This document shows positions 25,372 through 33,930 of a DNA stretch of 64,000 bases, piece by piece (within the stretch, counting starts at the first letter, position 1; each line of letters starts with the position of its first letter). The stretch covers positions 1 through 64,000 of the forward strand of contig JADZGE010000087.1 in assembly GCA_020854035.1 (NCBI GenBank), read 5' to 3'. Source of the DNA: Burkholderiales bacterium (GTDB lineage Bacteria; Pseudomonadota; Gammaproteobacteria; Burkholderiales; SG8-41). The notes beneath the pieces are model-generated. The model was not told the DNA's origin, did not search any database, and was given only the letters and a program-made list of their open reading frames with translations. Both the position numbers and the translations under genes were made by a program.

Positions 25372-25731
25372 ATGATACTTCGAATCGTACACGCGACGCT
25401 GCTGCCGGGGAAGAAGGAAGAGTTCCTGAAGTTCATCAATTCGAAACTTGTTCCAGCGACTCAAACCAACAAGGGACGGCTCTTCAGCGCCCGGGGTTTT
25501 TGCGTGGAAGAAGGCCACGAGAACGAAGTGATCTTCGTGAGCGGCTGGGACAGCCTGGAAAGCGCGGAAGCTTTCGAGAACGCGCCGACCTACGGCGAGC
25601 TTGCCCCCGAGCACGGCCCCGGTGGAATCAAGGCGTTTTACACGCATCGTTACAGCGAGCACGGCGCGGTGCACATTCATTACAAGACTTTCACGACGGA
25701 CCTGTTCACGAACGCGGCCAACTTCAAGTAA
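25372..25731 (+). CDS. Small dimeric alpha/beta-barrel (ABM-like) protein
   Basis: This 119-residue protein begins MILRIVHATLLPGKKEEF and carries FVSGWDSLESAEAFENAP, the pattern of antibiotic-biosynthesis-monooxygenase-type ferredoxin-like barrels. Such proteins act as cofactor-free oxygenases, isomerases or stress proteins. The chemistry here is unknown. AAGGAGAG precedes the ATG. It is the first gene before the duplicated TctC (3), 120 bp away. Confidence 0.65.
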   Translation: MILRIVHATLLPGKKEEFLKFINSKLVPATQTNKGRLFSARGFCVEEGHENEVIFVSGWDSLESAEAFENAPTYGELAPEHGPGGIKAFYTHRYSEHGAVHIHYKTFTTDLFTNAANFK

Positions 25732-25851
25732 CCCGCGGCCCCGCGCGCGTGACCGTGCTCGACGAGATGGTGGAGGATGTGGAACACGGTCATGCGCGCC
25801 CCGGGCGCAGCAGGGCGATCGAACGAGGAATCGGGCAGAGAGGAGGTCGTC

Positions 25852-26829
25852 ATGATGCGTGGAACCGTCGTGGTATCCGTACTATCATTGCTGATTGCGC
25901 CGGCCGTACCGTCGTTCGGCGCGGCACCGGGCTACCCCGAGAAGCCGGTGACGATCGTGGCGCCGTTCGCGCCGGGTGCGGCCGATACCGTTGCGCGTTT
26001 ACTGGCGCAGCACATCGGAACGGCGCTCGATCAGCGCTTCATCGTGGAGAACCGGGCGGGAGCGAGCGGGGAAATCGGGGCGGTGTACGTCAAGCGCGCG
26101 AAGCCGGATGGCTACACCGTGCTCTACGGCACCGCGAGCGGGATGTCGGTCAATCCGCAGATCAGGAAGGTGGACTATGACCCGCGACGCGACTTCACGA
26201 ACATCGCCTTGATCGGCGTGGCGCCGTACGTGATCGGGGTCAACGCTTCGTTGGGAATCGGTTCGGTCGCCGAGCTCATCAAGTACGCGAAGTCGAATCC
26301 GGGACCGCTCAAGCTGGGCAACGCGGGCACGGGCTCGTTGAGCGATCTCGCCGCCGTTCTGTTCGGCCAGCGCGCGGGTCTCGACGTCCTGTCGGTGCCG
26401 TTCAAGGGCACCGGCCCGGCGGCGACCGCGATGCAGGGCGGAGAGACGCAGGCGCTCATTGCCTCTTACGTGAGCTTCATCGCGGGCATGCAGGCAGGCA
26501 GAGCCAGAGTACTTGCCGTCGCGGCCTCGGAGCGCCTGGAGATCGCGCCCGACGTGCCGACGGCCGAGGAGGCCGGACTGCGTGATTTCGACGTGAGTCA
26601 GTGGTGGGGCCTGTACGGCCCGGCGGGCGTTCCGAGACCCGTCGTGGAAAAGCTCAACGCCGCGATGAACGAAGTGCTGCGCGGTGACGAGGTGAAAAAG
26701 CGCCTGTCGGCGCTTGCGGTACGCCCGGTCACCGGAAGCCCCGACGATCTGACCGCCTACCTCGAGAAGGAGTACAGGAAGTGGGGTGATGTCATTCGTG
26801 CGCAGAAAGCGGCGCAGAAACCGCAATAA
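25852..26829 (+). CDS. Bug/TctC-family periplasmic solute-binding protein (3)
   Basis: The 325-residue protein has a signal peptide ending VPSFGAAPG; AGGAGG precedes ATG 25852. Ligand-loop marks are IVAPFAPGAADTVARLLAQ and NRAGASGEIG, with AKPDGYTVLYG and VPFKGTGPAATAM later. It is by far the closest relative of receptor (4) at 32065; long blocks such as GSLSDLAAVLFGQR are identical. The two probably arose by duplication around the catabolic block between them. Loop AADTVAR replaces GGDTVAR of the copy, a possible ligand-tuning change. Confidence 0.9.
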   Translation: MMRGTVVVSVLSLLIAPAVPSFGAAPGYPEKPVTIVAPFAPGAADTVARLLAQHIGTALDQRFIVENRAGASGEIGAVYVKRAKPDGYTVLYGTASGMSVNPQIRKVDYDPRRDFTNIALIGVAPYVIGVNASLGIGSVAELIKYAKSNPGPLKLGNAGTGSLSDLAAVLFGQRAGLDVLSVPFKGTGPAATAMQGGETQALIASYVSFIAGMQAGRARVLAVAASERLEIAPDVPTAEEAGLRDFDVSQWWGLYGPAGVPRPVVEKLNAAMNEVLRGDEVKKRLSALAVRPVTGSPDDLTAYLEKEYRKWGDVIRAQKAAQKPQ

Positions 26830-26938
26830 TCGGGCACACTCGCTCCTTCGAGGTGGAACGCGTCGGGCTGCCCGCGCCCGGGTGCCGGCGGCGGCGGGCG
26901 GGGAATCGTGAAGGGACCGGGTATCCTCGCCGGGTGGC

Positions 26939-26965
26939 GGGAGCGCCGGTAGTGCCGGCGCTCCC
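26939..26965. terminator. 11-bp perfect hairpin
   Basis: GGGAGCGCCGG-TAGTG-CCGGCGCTCCC forms a perfect 11-bp stem with a 5-nt loop between the TctC (3) stop and the M19 gene. No U-tract follows, so it may act as a weak terminator, a processing site or an mRNA 3'-end stabiliser that favours the receptor transcript. Confidence 0.55.
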
Positions 26966-27010
26966 CGGTTATCCGCGGCGAGCTGGCAGGACGGACACGG
27001 AGAGATTGGG

Positions 27011-28027
27011 ATGACCGAGCATCTGGCCCGGGCAGGCGAGCTTCTTCGCGAATCCATCGTGATCGACGGACTGGGGGGCGCGGTCGTGCATCCGAGCCCT
27101 CACGTCGCCGAGGGAACCTACGAGCAATCGCTGCTCGGTTACGGTTACACGGCGATCAACGTCACGCTCGTCTCGGAGCCGACCTACACGCCCACCTTCG
27201 ACGAGGTACTCGCCGCGATCCACGAGAATCTCGTCAACTTCGAGATCAATCCGACGGCCCGCCACGTCGAGCAAGCCGCCGACATCCTGGAGGCGAAGAA
27301 GAACAACCGGCTCGGCGTGATCTTCGGTCTGCAAAGCGCGAGTTGCATCGGGCAGGATCGTAATCGCGTTCGCATACTGCACAAGCTGGGTTTGCGGATA
27401 CTGCAGCTCACCTACATGGAGCGGAATTTCCTCGGCGACGGCTGCCTGGAGCCCGAGAATCGCGGTTTGACCCATTTCGGCATCCAGGTGGTGCGGGAAT
27501 GCAATCGCCTCGGCATACTCGTGGACTGCTCGCACGTGGGGATCCGGACAACGCTCGATGCGGCGCGGCATTCGGCGCAGCCGATCGTCATCTCGCATAC
27601 CGCGGCGCGGGCGCTCAACGACAATCCGCGCTGCGTGACGGACGATCAGATGAAAGCCGTCGCCGAACGCGGCGGCGTGGTCGGCATCACCCCGTTTGCC
27701 TCGCTCATCCGCTCCGACCGCCAGCCCACGATCGAGGATTACGTCGATCACTTCGACCATGCGCTGAACGTGATCGGCCCGGATCACGTCGGGTTCGCGA
27801 CCGACATGAACGACGGCAGGACCAGGGTGAACTGGGTCACGCCGTGGTACTACCCGGAAATGACGAGGGGCGCGGATTACGTGACGCGGCGCACGGTCGG
27901 CTTCACCCGGAAGTCCGATATCGTGAACATGGTTGCCGCCTTCGTGAAGCGGGGCTACGACAGGGAGCTCGTCGGGAAACTGCTGGGCGGCAATTTCCTG
28001 AGGGTCATGCAGGCCGTGTGGAAATGA
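27011..28027 (+). CDS. M19 (membrane/renal dipeptidase) family protein with altered metal site
   Basis: This 338-residue TIM-barrel protein is M19-like in overall order: ADILEAKKNNRLGVIFGLQSA, LRILQLTYMERNFLGDGC, LGILVDCSHVG, VISHTAARALNDNPRCV and HVGFATDMND. The two His of DCSH and SHT remain, as does the late Asp. The N-terminal HxD ligand pair is replaced by DGLGG, and the bridging Glu (GIEGG in the family) by Gln in GLQSA. It may have a one-metal site, a different metal or no peptidase activity. There is no signal peptide, so it is cytosolic. It lies between the receptor hairpin and an amidohydrolase, 71 bp upstream. Confidence 0.8.
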   Translation: MTEHLARAGELLRESIVIDGLGGAVVHPSPHVAEGTYEQSLLGYGYTAINVTLVSEPTYTPTFDEVLAAIHENLVNFEINPTARHVEQAADILEAKKNNRLGVIFGLQSASCIGQDRNRVRILHKLGLRILQLTYMERNFLGDGCLEPENRGLTHFGIQVVRECNRLGILVDCSHVGIRTTLDAARHSAQPIVISHTAARALNDNPRCVTDDQMKAVAERGGVVGITPFASLIRSDRQPTIEDYVDHFDHALNVIGPDHVGFATDMNDGRTRVNWVTPWYYPEMTRGADYVTRRTVGFTRKSDIVNMVAAFVKRGYDRELVGKLLGGNFLRVMQAVWK

Positions 28028-28098
28028 ATGGCGCGCAAGACGTGGATCACCACGGACAGCGCGGGTCGCAGGCAAAGGGAGCGTAGCGAGGAGAACAG

Positions 28099-29346
28099 AT
28101 GGCCACCGCCTCTTCGACGTTGTTGCGCGCGGCGCGGGTGATCGACGGGAAAAGCGACTTGCCGCTGCAGAACCATTCCGTCCTCGTCCGGGGCGATCGC
28201 ATCGGCGGGATCTTTTCCGGGGGCAAGGAGCCGCCCGCGGATACGGTGATCGACTGTACCGGCATGACGGTGTTGCCCGGCCTGATCGATGCCCACGTGC
28301 ACCTCGCGTTTCGGTCCGTTCCGGACCGACTGAGGTACCAGGTGACGGCGTCACCCATGTTGAAGGCGTTCTACGCCGCGAAGCACGCGAAGCTCACGCT
28401 CGATGCGGGCTTCACGACGGTGCGCACGATGGGCGGCGAGGAATGCATGGCGGTCAAGCAGGCGATCGAGGCCGGCGTGATCGAGGGGCCGCGGCTGCTC
28501 GTATCCGGCATCGTGGACATGACGTGCGGGCATATCGATCTCATTCGTCATCCCGCACTGCCCCGCGCGCCCGAAGACACGGCGGACGGCGTGTGGGAGG
28601 TGAGAAAGCGCGTGAGGCAGCACGTGAGGAATGGCGCGGACTTCATCAAGATCTGTACGAGCGGCGGCGTGACATCCGCGATCGACGAGCCCGACTGGCG
28701 CAACTACACGCTGGAAGAGATCATGGCGATCACCGACGAAGCGCACGCGATCGGCAGGCGGGTGGCCGCCCATGCTCACGGGAATCTCGGCATCAAGAAT
28801 GCCGTCCGCGGCGGCGTCGACACGATCGAGCACGGCATCTTTCTCGACGAGGAAGCGATCGACATGATGCTGAAGGCCGGCAGTTACCTGGTGCCGACCC
28901 TGACAGTGGGGCACGCCGAGATGGTGCGCGGCAGGGAGTCGGGGTTGTCCGAGCATGCGCTCGAGAAAGCGCACCGGGTCCATCCGATACGGCTGCGCAG
29001 CGTGAGAATGGCGTGCGATGCCGGCGTGAAGATCGTGTGCGGCACGGATACGGCATCGATCGCGCTTCACGGAGAAAACGCCAAGGAACTCGAGCTGCTG
29101 ATGCAGGACGGCGGCCTCACCGCGATGCAGGCCATCAGGGCCGCGACGTCGATGGCCGCGGAGGCGATCGCGATGTCGGACAGGATCGGCACGATCGAGC
29201 CCGGCAAGTACGCCGATCTGCTGGTCATCGACGGCGATCCGCTTTCCGATATCCGGGTGTTCCAGGACCGCGGCAGGATCAAGGCCGTCTACAAGGGCGG
29301 AAAAATCATCGCTCCGACGCCGCTGCCCGAGCGGATCATCTGGTGA
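28099..29346 (+). CDS. Metal-dependent amidohydrolase (imidazolonepropionase/prolidase-like)
   Basis: The 415-residue protein of the amidohydrolase superfamily has an intact metal site: GLIDAHVHLAF (HxH), the carboxylatable Lys in FIKICTSGG, AAHAHG, TIEHGIF, and CGTDTA with the Asp. The C-terminal beta part has IGTIEPGKYADLLVIDGDPL. This is the set seen in Sgx9260/Xaa-Arg dipeptidase and related N-acyl- or dipeptide-hydrolysing groups. GAGGAGAAC precedes the ATG. Among the three hydrolase homologues of this block it is the one expected to be catalytically normal. Confidence 0.87.
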   Translation: MATASSTLLRAARVIDGKSDLPLQNHSVLVRGDRIGGIFSGGKEPPADTVIDCTGMTVLPGLIDAHVHLAFRSVPDRLRYQVTASPMLKAFYAAKHAKLTLDAGFTTVRTMGGEECMAVKQAIEAGVIEGPRLLVSGIVDMTCGHIDLIRHPALPRAPEDTADGVWEVRKRVRQHVRNGADFIKICTSGGVTSAIDEPDWRNYTLEEIMAITDEAHAIGRRVAAHAHGNLGIKNAVRGGVDTIEHGIFLDEEAIDMMLKAGSYLVPTLTVGHAEMVRGRESGLSEHALEKAHRVHPIRLRSVRMACDAGVKIVCGTDTASIALHGENAKELELLMQDGGLTAMQAIRAATSMAAEAIAMSDRIGTIEPGKYADLLVIDGDPLSDIRVFQDRGRIKAVYKGGKIIAPTPLPERIIW

Positions 29347-29374
29347 AACGCGCCGCCGCGAGCGGGAGATGCGC

Positions 29375-30349
29375 ATGGAAGGACCGATCACCGTCGATAA
29401 GGTCGTCCTGAAGCCCGGGGAAAAGATCAGGACCTGGCTCGACATCGCGGAGGATTTTTCGGGTCCTATCCGCATCCCGTTTCTGGGCGCGAGCGGAACG
29501 AAACCCGGCAAGTGCTTTTACGTCGTCTCGGGACTGAACGGGGACAACTACGCGGGCATGGATGCCATCCTGAGGGTGTTTCGCGCGCTGGATCCCGGGA
29601 CGATGCGCGGTCAGGTCCTCGCGATACCCATGCTCAATACGCCCGCGTTCGATCGGATCTCCAAGGCGGGCGCGGATGGTCTCATGCTCAATCGCACCTC
29701 GGGCGGGCGCAGGAGCGGCTACCTCACGGAACGAATCGCCCATTTCGTGCTCGAGAAGATCGTGAGCCACGCGGACTACGCGCTGGAGATCATCACGGGC
29801 GCGGCCCACGCGATGACCGCCTTCGTCTCCCTGGTCGGGGAGGGCGGGGCGCCGGAGCACACCGAAGGCTACCTCGACTACGCCAGGGCTTTCGGCTGCG
29901 ATCTCCTGTGGACGGGATCGGCCTCCCCGACGGTGCTGCGCAACGCCGTCGCGAAAATGGGGGTGCCGGTCATCATGACCGAGCTTGCGAGCGAGGGATA
30001 CCGCGACGAAACCAGTGTCGAATATGAAGTCCGCGGGATCCGGAATCTCCTCGGTTTTCTCGGTATCATCGAGCACGAGCCCGCCGACCTTCCTTCCCGC
30101 TACCGTTTCTTCGATGGTTTCTTCCTGCACGCGGACAACGGCGGTATCTTCAGGAGCGAAGTCCGACTCCGCCAGAAAGTGGCGAAGGGCGAGCCGCTCG
30201 CCCGCATCAGCGACCTGCTGGACAACGAAGTCGAGGTCGTGAGAGCCCCTCACGATGGCATCGTCATCGGCTATCGGTCCATTCCCCGCATTTATCCGGG
30301 AGACTGGAGCGTCTGGGTGGGCAATCTACGGGATCGAGGGGAGCCGTGA
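29375..30349 (+). CDS. AstE/AspA-family (M14-like) protein lacking zinc ligands
   Basis: The 324-residue protein follows the succinylglutamate desuccinylase/aspartoacylase plan, including a C-terminal lipoyl-like beta domain (VRAPHDGIVIGYRSIPRIYPG). Family motif GxHGxE is here SGLNGDN, DLNR is MLNR, and the later DLHTG is EIITG, so the two His and the Glu that bind zinc are gone, while the surrounding order (LAIPMLNTPAF, HADYAL) is kept. It is probably not a normal zinc acylase. GGGAG spaced 6 nt from ATG 29375 makes this start better than ATG 29369. It follows the amidohydrolase by 28 bp. Confidence 0.78.
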   Translation: MEGPITVDKVVLKPGEKIRTWLDIAEDFSGPIRIPFLGASGTKPGKCFYVVSGLNGDNYAGMDAILRVFRALDPGTMRGQVLAIPMLNTPAFDRISKAGADGLMLNRTSGGRRSGYLTERIAHFVLEKIVSHADYALEIITGAAHAMTAFVSLVGEGGAPEHTEGYLDYARAFGCDLLWTGSASPTVLRNAVAKMGVPVIMTELASEGYRDETSVEYEVRGIRNLLGFLGIIEHEPADLPSRYRFFDGFFLHADNGGIFRSEVRLRQKVAKGEPLARISDLLDNEVEVVRAPHDGIVIGYRSIPRIYPGDWSVWVGNLRDRGEP

Positions 30350-30402
30350 ACCTCGACCGGCGACTGACGGTGCTCCCGGGAACGGCCGGCCGGCCGCGGT
30401 TC

Positions 30403-30425
30403 ACGGGTCACGGCCAATGACCCGT
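30403..30425. terminator. 8-bp hairpin upstream of the lyase gene
   Basis: ACGGGTCA-CGGCCAA-TGACCCGT is a perfect 8-bp stem with a 7-nt loop, 14 bp before the lyase GTG start. No T-run follows. It could weaken readthrough from the AstE-like gene or regulate lyase translation. Confidence 0.45.
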
Positions 30426-30439
30426 CGTTAGGCTGCCGC

Positions 30440-31948
30440 GTGGAATCGAAGCTCAGCGGATTTCTCTCCGAGCCTCTGGCGCCGGAGATCCAGGAGAACC
30501 TCCTTGCGCCGGCGCTCAAGCGGCTTTTCCCGGCGTCCCTCCCGCCGATCACCGCGATAAACAAGGCGCATCTCGTGATGCTGGCGCGGACCGGGATCGT
30601 CGATGCGGCGCTTTGCCGCAGGCTCGCCGCGACCATACTCGAGCTCGAGCGCGAAGGCCCGGATGCGTTCAAGCTCGACGGCGCGCTGGAAGACGCGTAC
30701 TTCAATTACGAAGCGGAATTCAACAGGCGCCTCGGCGCCGATGTCGGCGGTTATCTCCATGTTGCGCGCAGTCGCAACGACATCAAGGCGACCCAGGACC
30801 GCATGCGGGCGCGGGACTACGCGTTGCGGATCATGCAGGGGCTGCTGCGACTGCGGGCGCGGATTCACGAGCGGGGCGCGCTCTTCGCGGACGTGGTGAT
30901 GCCCGGTTACACGCACATGCAGCCGGCTCAACCCGTCACCTTCGGCTATTACCTGCTCGGCGTCGCGCATGCCCTGGAGCGTGATTTCCAGCGCCTGGGC
31001 GAGTGCTACGCGCGGCTCAATCAGTGTCCGATGGGCGCCTGCGCGCTTGCGGGAACGTCGTTCCCGATCGATCGCGCCATGACGGCCGACCTGCTCGGCT
31101 TCGACGAGGTCATGCCGCACGCCCAGGACGCGGTCGCCACGCGCGAGAGCGTCATCGAGCTCGTGGGTCATTGCGCGCTGCTCGCCGGCACGATCGGCCG
31201 GCTCGCGCAGGACTTCTACAACATGACCACGCACGAATTCTCGACGCTCCACCTGCCGGACAGCGTCGCGGCGACCTCGAGCATCATGCCGCAGAAGAAG
31301 AACATGGCCGTGCTCGAGTGCCTCAAGGGGCGCGTCGCACCCCTGACCGGCGCGCTGGTGACGGCGCTCGCCGCGTACAAGGCGACGCCCTACACGCACA
31401 TGCAGGATGGCCACAACGAGGGCCTGCGCTGGGCATGGGATGCCCTGGAGGAAAGCGTTGCCGCGGTCACCCTGTGCCAGGTCGTGGTCGAAAGGGCGAC
31501 CCCCGACAGGGAGCGCATGTATGCGCTGGTACGCGCCAATTTTTCGACCGTCACGGACCTTGCCGACCTGCTGGTGAAGGATGCCGGACTCTCGTTCCGG
31601 GAAGCGCACCATGTCATCGGCCGCGTCGTGCGCCTCGCGCTCGCGCAGGGCCTCACCGCGGACCGGATCTCGCCCGAGCACATCGCCCGGGCCGGACGGG
31701 AAATCCTGGGCCGGGCCGTGACGCTGGACGAGGCCGCGCTGCGCGACGGTCTGGACCCGGGCCGCGCCGTCGAACGCCGGGCGGGAAGCGGCAGCCCGGC
31801 GCGCAGCGACCTCACGGCGATGCTCGCGACGCTCTCGGCCCGGCTCGACGCCGACGCGACGAGGACCGAATCGCGTCGCGCGAAGCTCGACGCCGCCAAT
31901 GCGCGTCTCGAGGAGGCAATTCGGTCACTGGCCACCGGCTTGAAGTGA
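30440..31948 (+). CDS. Argininosuccinate-lyase-like C-N lyase
   Basis: This 502-residue protein of the aspartase/fumarase superfamily has catalytic motifs intact: HVARSRNDIKATQDR, GYTHMQPAQPVTFGYY, and the serine loop SSIMPQKKNMAVLE. Canonical ArgH is about 460 residues and begins with GGRF; here the start is MESKLSGFLSEPLAPEIQ and a C-terminal helical tail of about 40 residues is added. Enzymes of this shape that are not ArgH include EDDS lyase, which splits C-N bonds of aminopolycarboxylates to give fumarate. The setting between TctC receptors and hydrolase homologues, without other arginine genes, favours such a catabolic role. GTG start. Confidence 0.8.
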   Translation: MESKLSGFLSEPLAPEIQENLLAPALKRLFPASLPPITAINKAHLVMLARTGIVDAALCRRLAATILELEREGPDAFKLDGALEDAYFNYEAEFNRRLGADVGGYLHVARSRNDIKATQDRMRARDYALRIMQGLLRLRARIHERGALFADVVMPGYTHMQPAQPVTFGYYLLGVAHALERDFQRLGECYARLNQCPMGACALAGTSFPIDRAMTADLLGFDEVMPHAQDAVATRESVIELVGHCALLAGTIGRLAQDFYNMTTHEFSTLHLPDSVAATSSIMPQKKNMAVLECLKGRVAPLTGALVTALAAYKATPYTHMQDGHNEGLRWAWDALEESVAAVTLCQVVVERATPDRERMYALVRANFSTVTDLADLLVKDAGLSFREAHHVIGRVVRLALAQGLTADRISPEHIARAGREILGRAVTLDEAALRDGLDPGRAVERRAGSGSPARSDLTAMLATLSARLDADATRTESRRAKLDAANARLEEAIRSLATGLK

Positions 31949-32064
31949 CGGGCGGCCTCGCGCATGGCCAGGGTCGGCGAGAGCAGGGATCGCGCGGAAC
32001 GCGACTTCGGGCGCCGGGCGCACCGGGCAATCGGCTGCGGGATCGGGCACAAAGGAGGATGGTC

Positions 32065-33033
32065 ATGATACGAGGAGCCGTGGTAGTTGCCGCATTGTCG
32101 TTATTTGTTGCGCCGGGCGTGCCGGCCTTCGGCGCGCCGCCGGGTTATCCCGACAGGCCGGTTACGATCGTGGCCCCCTTCGCACCGGGCGGCGGAGATA
32201 CGGTTGCGCGCCTGCTGGCGCAGCACCTCGGGAGATTGCTCGATCAGCGTTTCATCGTGGAGAACCGGCCGGGAGCCGGCGGCGAGACGGGGGCGGTATA
32301 CGTCAAGCGCGCGAAGCCCGATGGCTATACGCTGCTCTTTGCTTCGGCGAGTCAGATGTCCGTCATACCGAACGTGAGGAAGGCGGACTATGATCCGCGC
32401 CAGGACTTCACGAGCATCGCGTTTCTTGCCGTGGCGCCGTCCGTGATCTCGGTCAACGCTTCGCTCGGAATTGGTTCACTTGCCGAGCTCATCCGGTACG
32501 CGAAATCCAGCGGGGGACCGCTCAAGCTGGGCAATGCGGGTGCGGGCTCGTTGAGCGATCTCGCCGCCGTCCTCTTCGGCCAGCGCACGGGCCTTGATAT
32601 CCTGTCGGTGCCGTTCAAGGGTACCCGTCCGGCGGCGATCGCCATGGAAGGGGGAGAGACGCACGGGTTGATATCCACCTATGCGAGCGTTATCGCGGGC
32701 GTTCAGGCAGGGCGGGTCAAGGTGCTTGCCGTTGCGGCCCCGCAGCGCCTGCTGGACATCGCGCCCGACGTGCCGACCACCGACGAAGCCGGTCTGCGCG
32801 ATTTCGAGGCGAGTCAGTGGTGGAGTCTGTCCGGTCCGGTGGGCGTTCCAAGGGCTGTCGTGGAAAAGCTCAACACGGCGATGAACGAGGTACTCCGCAA
32901 CGACGAAGTGAGGAAGCTCCTCGCGACCATTACCGCGCGCCCGGCCGGGGGAAGCCCCGAGGACCTCGCGGCCTATCTCAACAAGGAGTACAGGAAGTGG
33001 GGCGACGTCATCCGCGTGCAGAAATCGAAATAG
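32065..33033 (+). CDS. Bug/TctC-family periplasmic solute-binding protein (4)
   Basis: The 322-residue protein is a paralogue of receptor (3) with which it shares most residues. The signal peptide ends VPAFGAPPG. Ligand-loop marks are IVAPFAPGGGDTVARLLAQ, NRPGAGGETG and VPFKGTRPAAIAM. AAAGGAGG with ATG 32065 fits better than the in-frame ATG six bases earlier. It closes the block opened by receptor (3): the two bracket M19, amidohydrolase, AstE-like and lyase genes. The 676-codon ORF in the track is an upstream shadow over the lyase gene. Confidence 0.9.
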   Translation: MIRGAVVVAALSLFVAPGVPAFGAPPGYPDRPVTIVAPFAPGGGDTVARLLAQHLGRLLDQRFIVENRPGAGGETGAVYVKRAKPDGYTLLFASASQMSVIPNVRKADYDPRQDFTSIAFLAVAPSVISVNASLGIGSLAELIRYAKSSGGPLKLGNAGAGSLSDLAAVLFGQRTGLDILSVPFKGTRPAAIAMEGGETHGLISTYASVIAGVQAGRVKVLAVAAPQRLLDIAPDVPTTDEAGLRDFEASQWWSLSGPVGVPRAVVEKLNTAMNEVLRNDEVRKLLATITARPAGGSPEDLAAYLNKEYRKWGDVIRVQKSK

Positions 33034-33183
33034 TCGGGCACGGCCTCGCGTCGGCCGCGGAACTCGCGGTGCCCGCGGGTTGGAGCGGCCGGCGGATGGG
33101 GCGATCGTTCGAGGTGCGGGTGGACCTCGCGGATCGCGCGAAGGCGGCGCCGTTTCTCACCGGTTGAAATCCGGGAGGACGAT

Positions 33184-33876
33184 ATGGCGGTCCGTGGCGA
33201 AACGTTCGTCGGCCGGGGAATCGAGTCGCGCACGTTCCTCTACTTCCGCGTGCCGGGGCCGGCGCTGCGACAGTTCGTGCCGGAAGGATTCGAAGTCCGT
33301 CCCCCCGGTTCCGGGCCCGGGGCCGGGGCGAATCTCCTCGCCGCGTTCGTCGACCAGTCGACTGCACTTGACGCCGGGGGCGAGCCGCAGGACACGATGC
33401 GCTACGTGCTCTTCGAGATTCCGGTACGAGCGCCGGACACGGATGCCGCGGCGTGGCTCCTCGTCGCGGGTCTGTCGACGGGCGGCGCGGGGGTTTACGG
33501 TACCAATTCGGAGGCTGAAGCGAGGGTCGAGCGGCGCATCCGCCACGACGGGGCCGGCACCGCGATCGAGGAAGCGTGGGATTTCGAAGCCGGCGGCGGG
33601 GAACGCGTGTCGCTGCGTTTGCGGTTCAGCCGCGGCCCCGTTTCCGTGGGGGAGGTCGAGTCCCGCGTCTATTCGCAGGTACGGCCCCGGTTCTACCGCA
33701 TCTACCGGGTCGAGCAGGCGGTCGACGTCGTCCGCCCGCCGGCCGGGGCGAGCCGTCCGGCCGAGGTTGCCTTCGAGGCGGCCGGCGGCAGGCTCGCGCA
33801 GCTCTTCGAGGGCGCCGTGCACCCGTTCGCCGTCGTGTCCGTCCCGGTCTACGCGCGCAGGATATTTCTGCCGTGA
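33184..33876 (+). CDS. Conserved hypothetical protein, possibly acetoacetate-decarboxylase-like fold
   Basis: The 230-residue protein starts FVGRGIESRTFLYFRVPGPA and has VVSVPVYARRIFLP at its end. Alternating polar and hydrophobic strands and the length recall acetoacetate decarboxylase-like beta barrels, but the catalytic Lys-Lys pair is not seen, so this is only a fold suggestion. No signal peptide. GGGAGG precedes the ATG. It follows receptor (4) on the same strand and may be the last gene of the block. Confidence 0.55.
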   Translation: MAVRGETFVGRGIESRTFLYFRVPGPALRQFVPEGFEVRPPGSGPGAGANLLAAFVDQSTALDAGGEPQDTMRYVLFEIPVRAPDTDAAAWLLVAGLSTGGAGVYGTNSEAEARVERRIRHDGAGTAIEEAWDFEAGGGERVSLRLRFSRGPVSVGEVESRVYSQVRPRFYRIYRVEQAVDVVRPPAGASRPAEVAFEAAGGRLAQLFEGAVHPFAVVSVPVYARRIFLP

Positions 33877-33899
33877 GTCACGGGCGGAACCGGTCTCGT

Positions 33900-33918
33900 C
33901 CCGCGCGCGGCGCGCGGG
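33900..33918. terminator. GC-only hairpin between convergent genes
   Basis: CCCGCGC-N5-GCGCGGG lies in the 54-bp gap between the convergent hypothetical gene and the tRNA methyltransferase gene. No T-run follows. It is a possible bidirectional transcription brake. Confidence 0.35.
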
Positions 33919-33930
33919 GGTGCCGTCCCC

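Noticed and set aside
30440-31948. Plain biosynthetic argH
   Set aside because: The catalytic motifs fit, but the N-terminus differs from ArgH, a C-terminal tail is added and no arginine gene is near; a catabolic lyase is more likely, though not proven.
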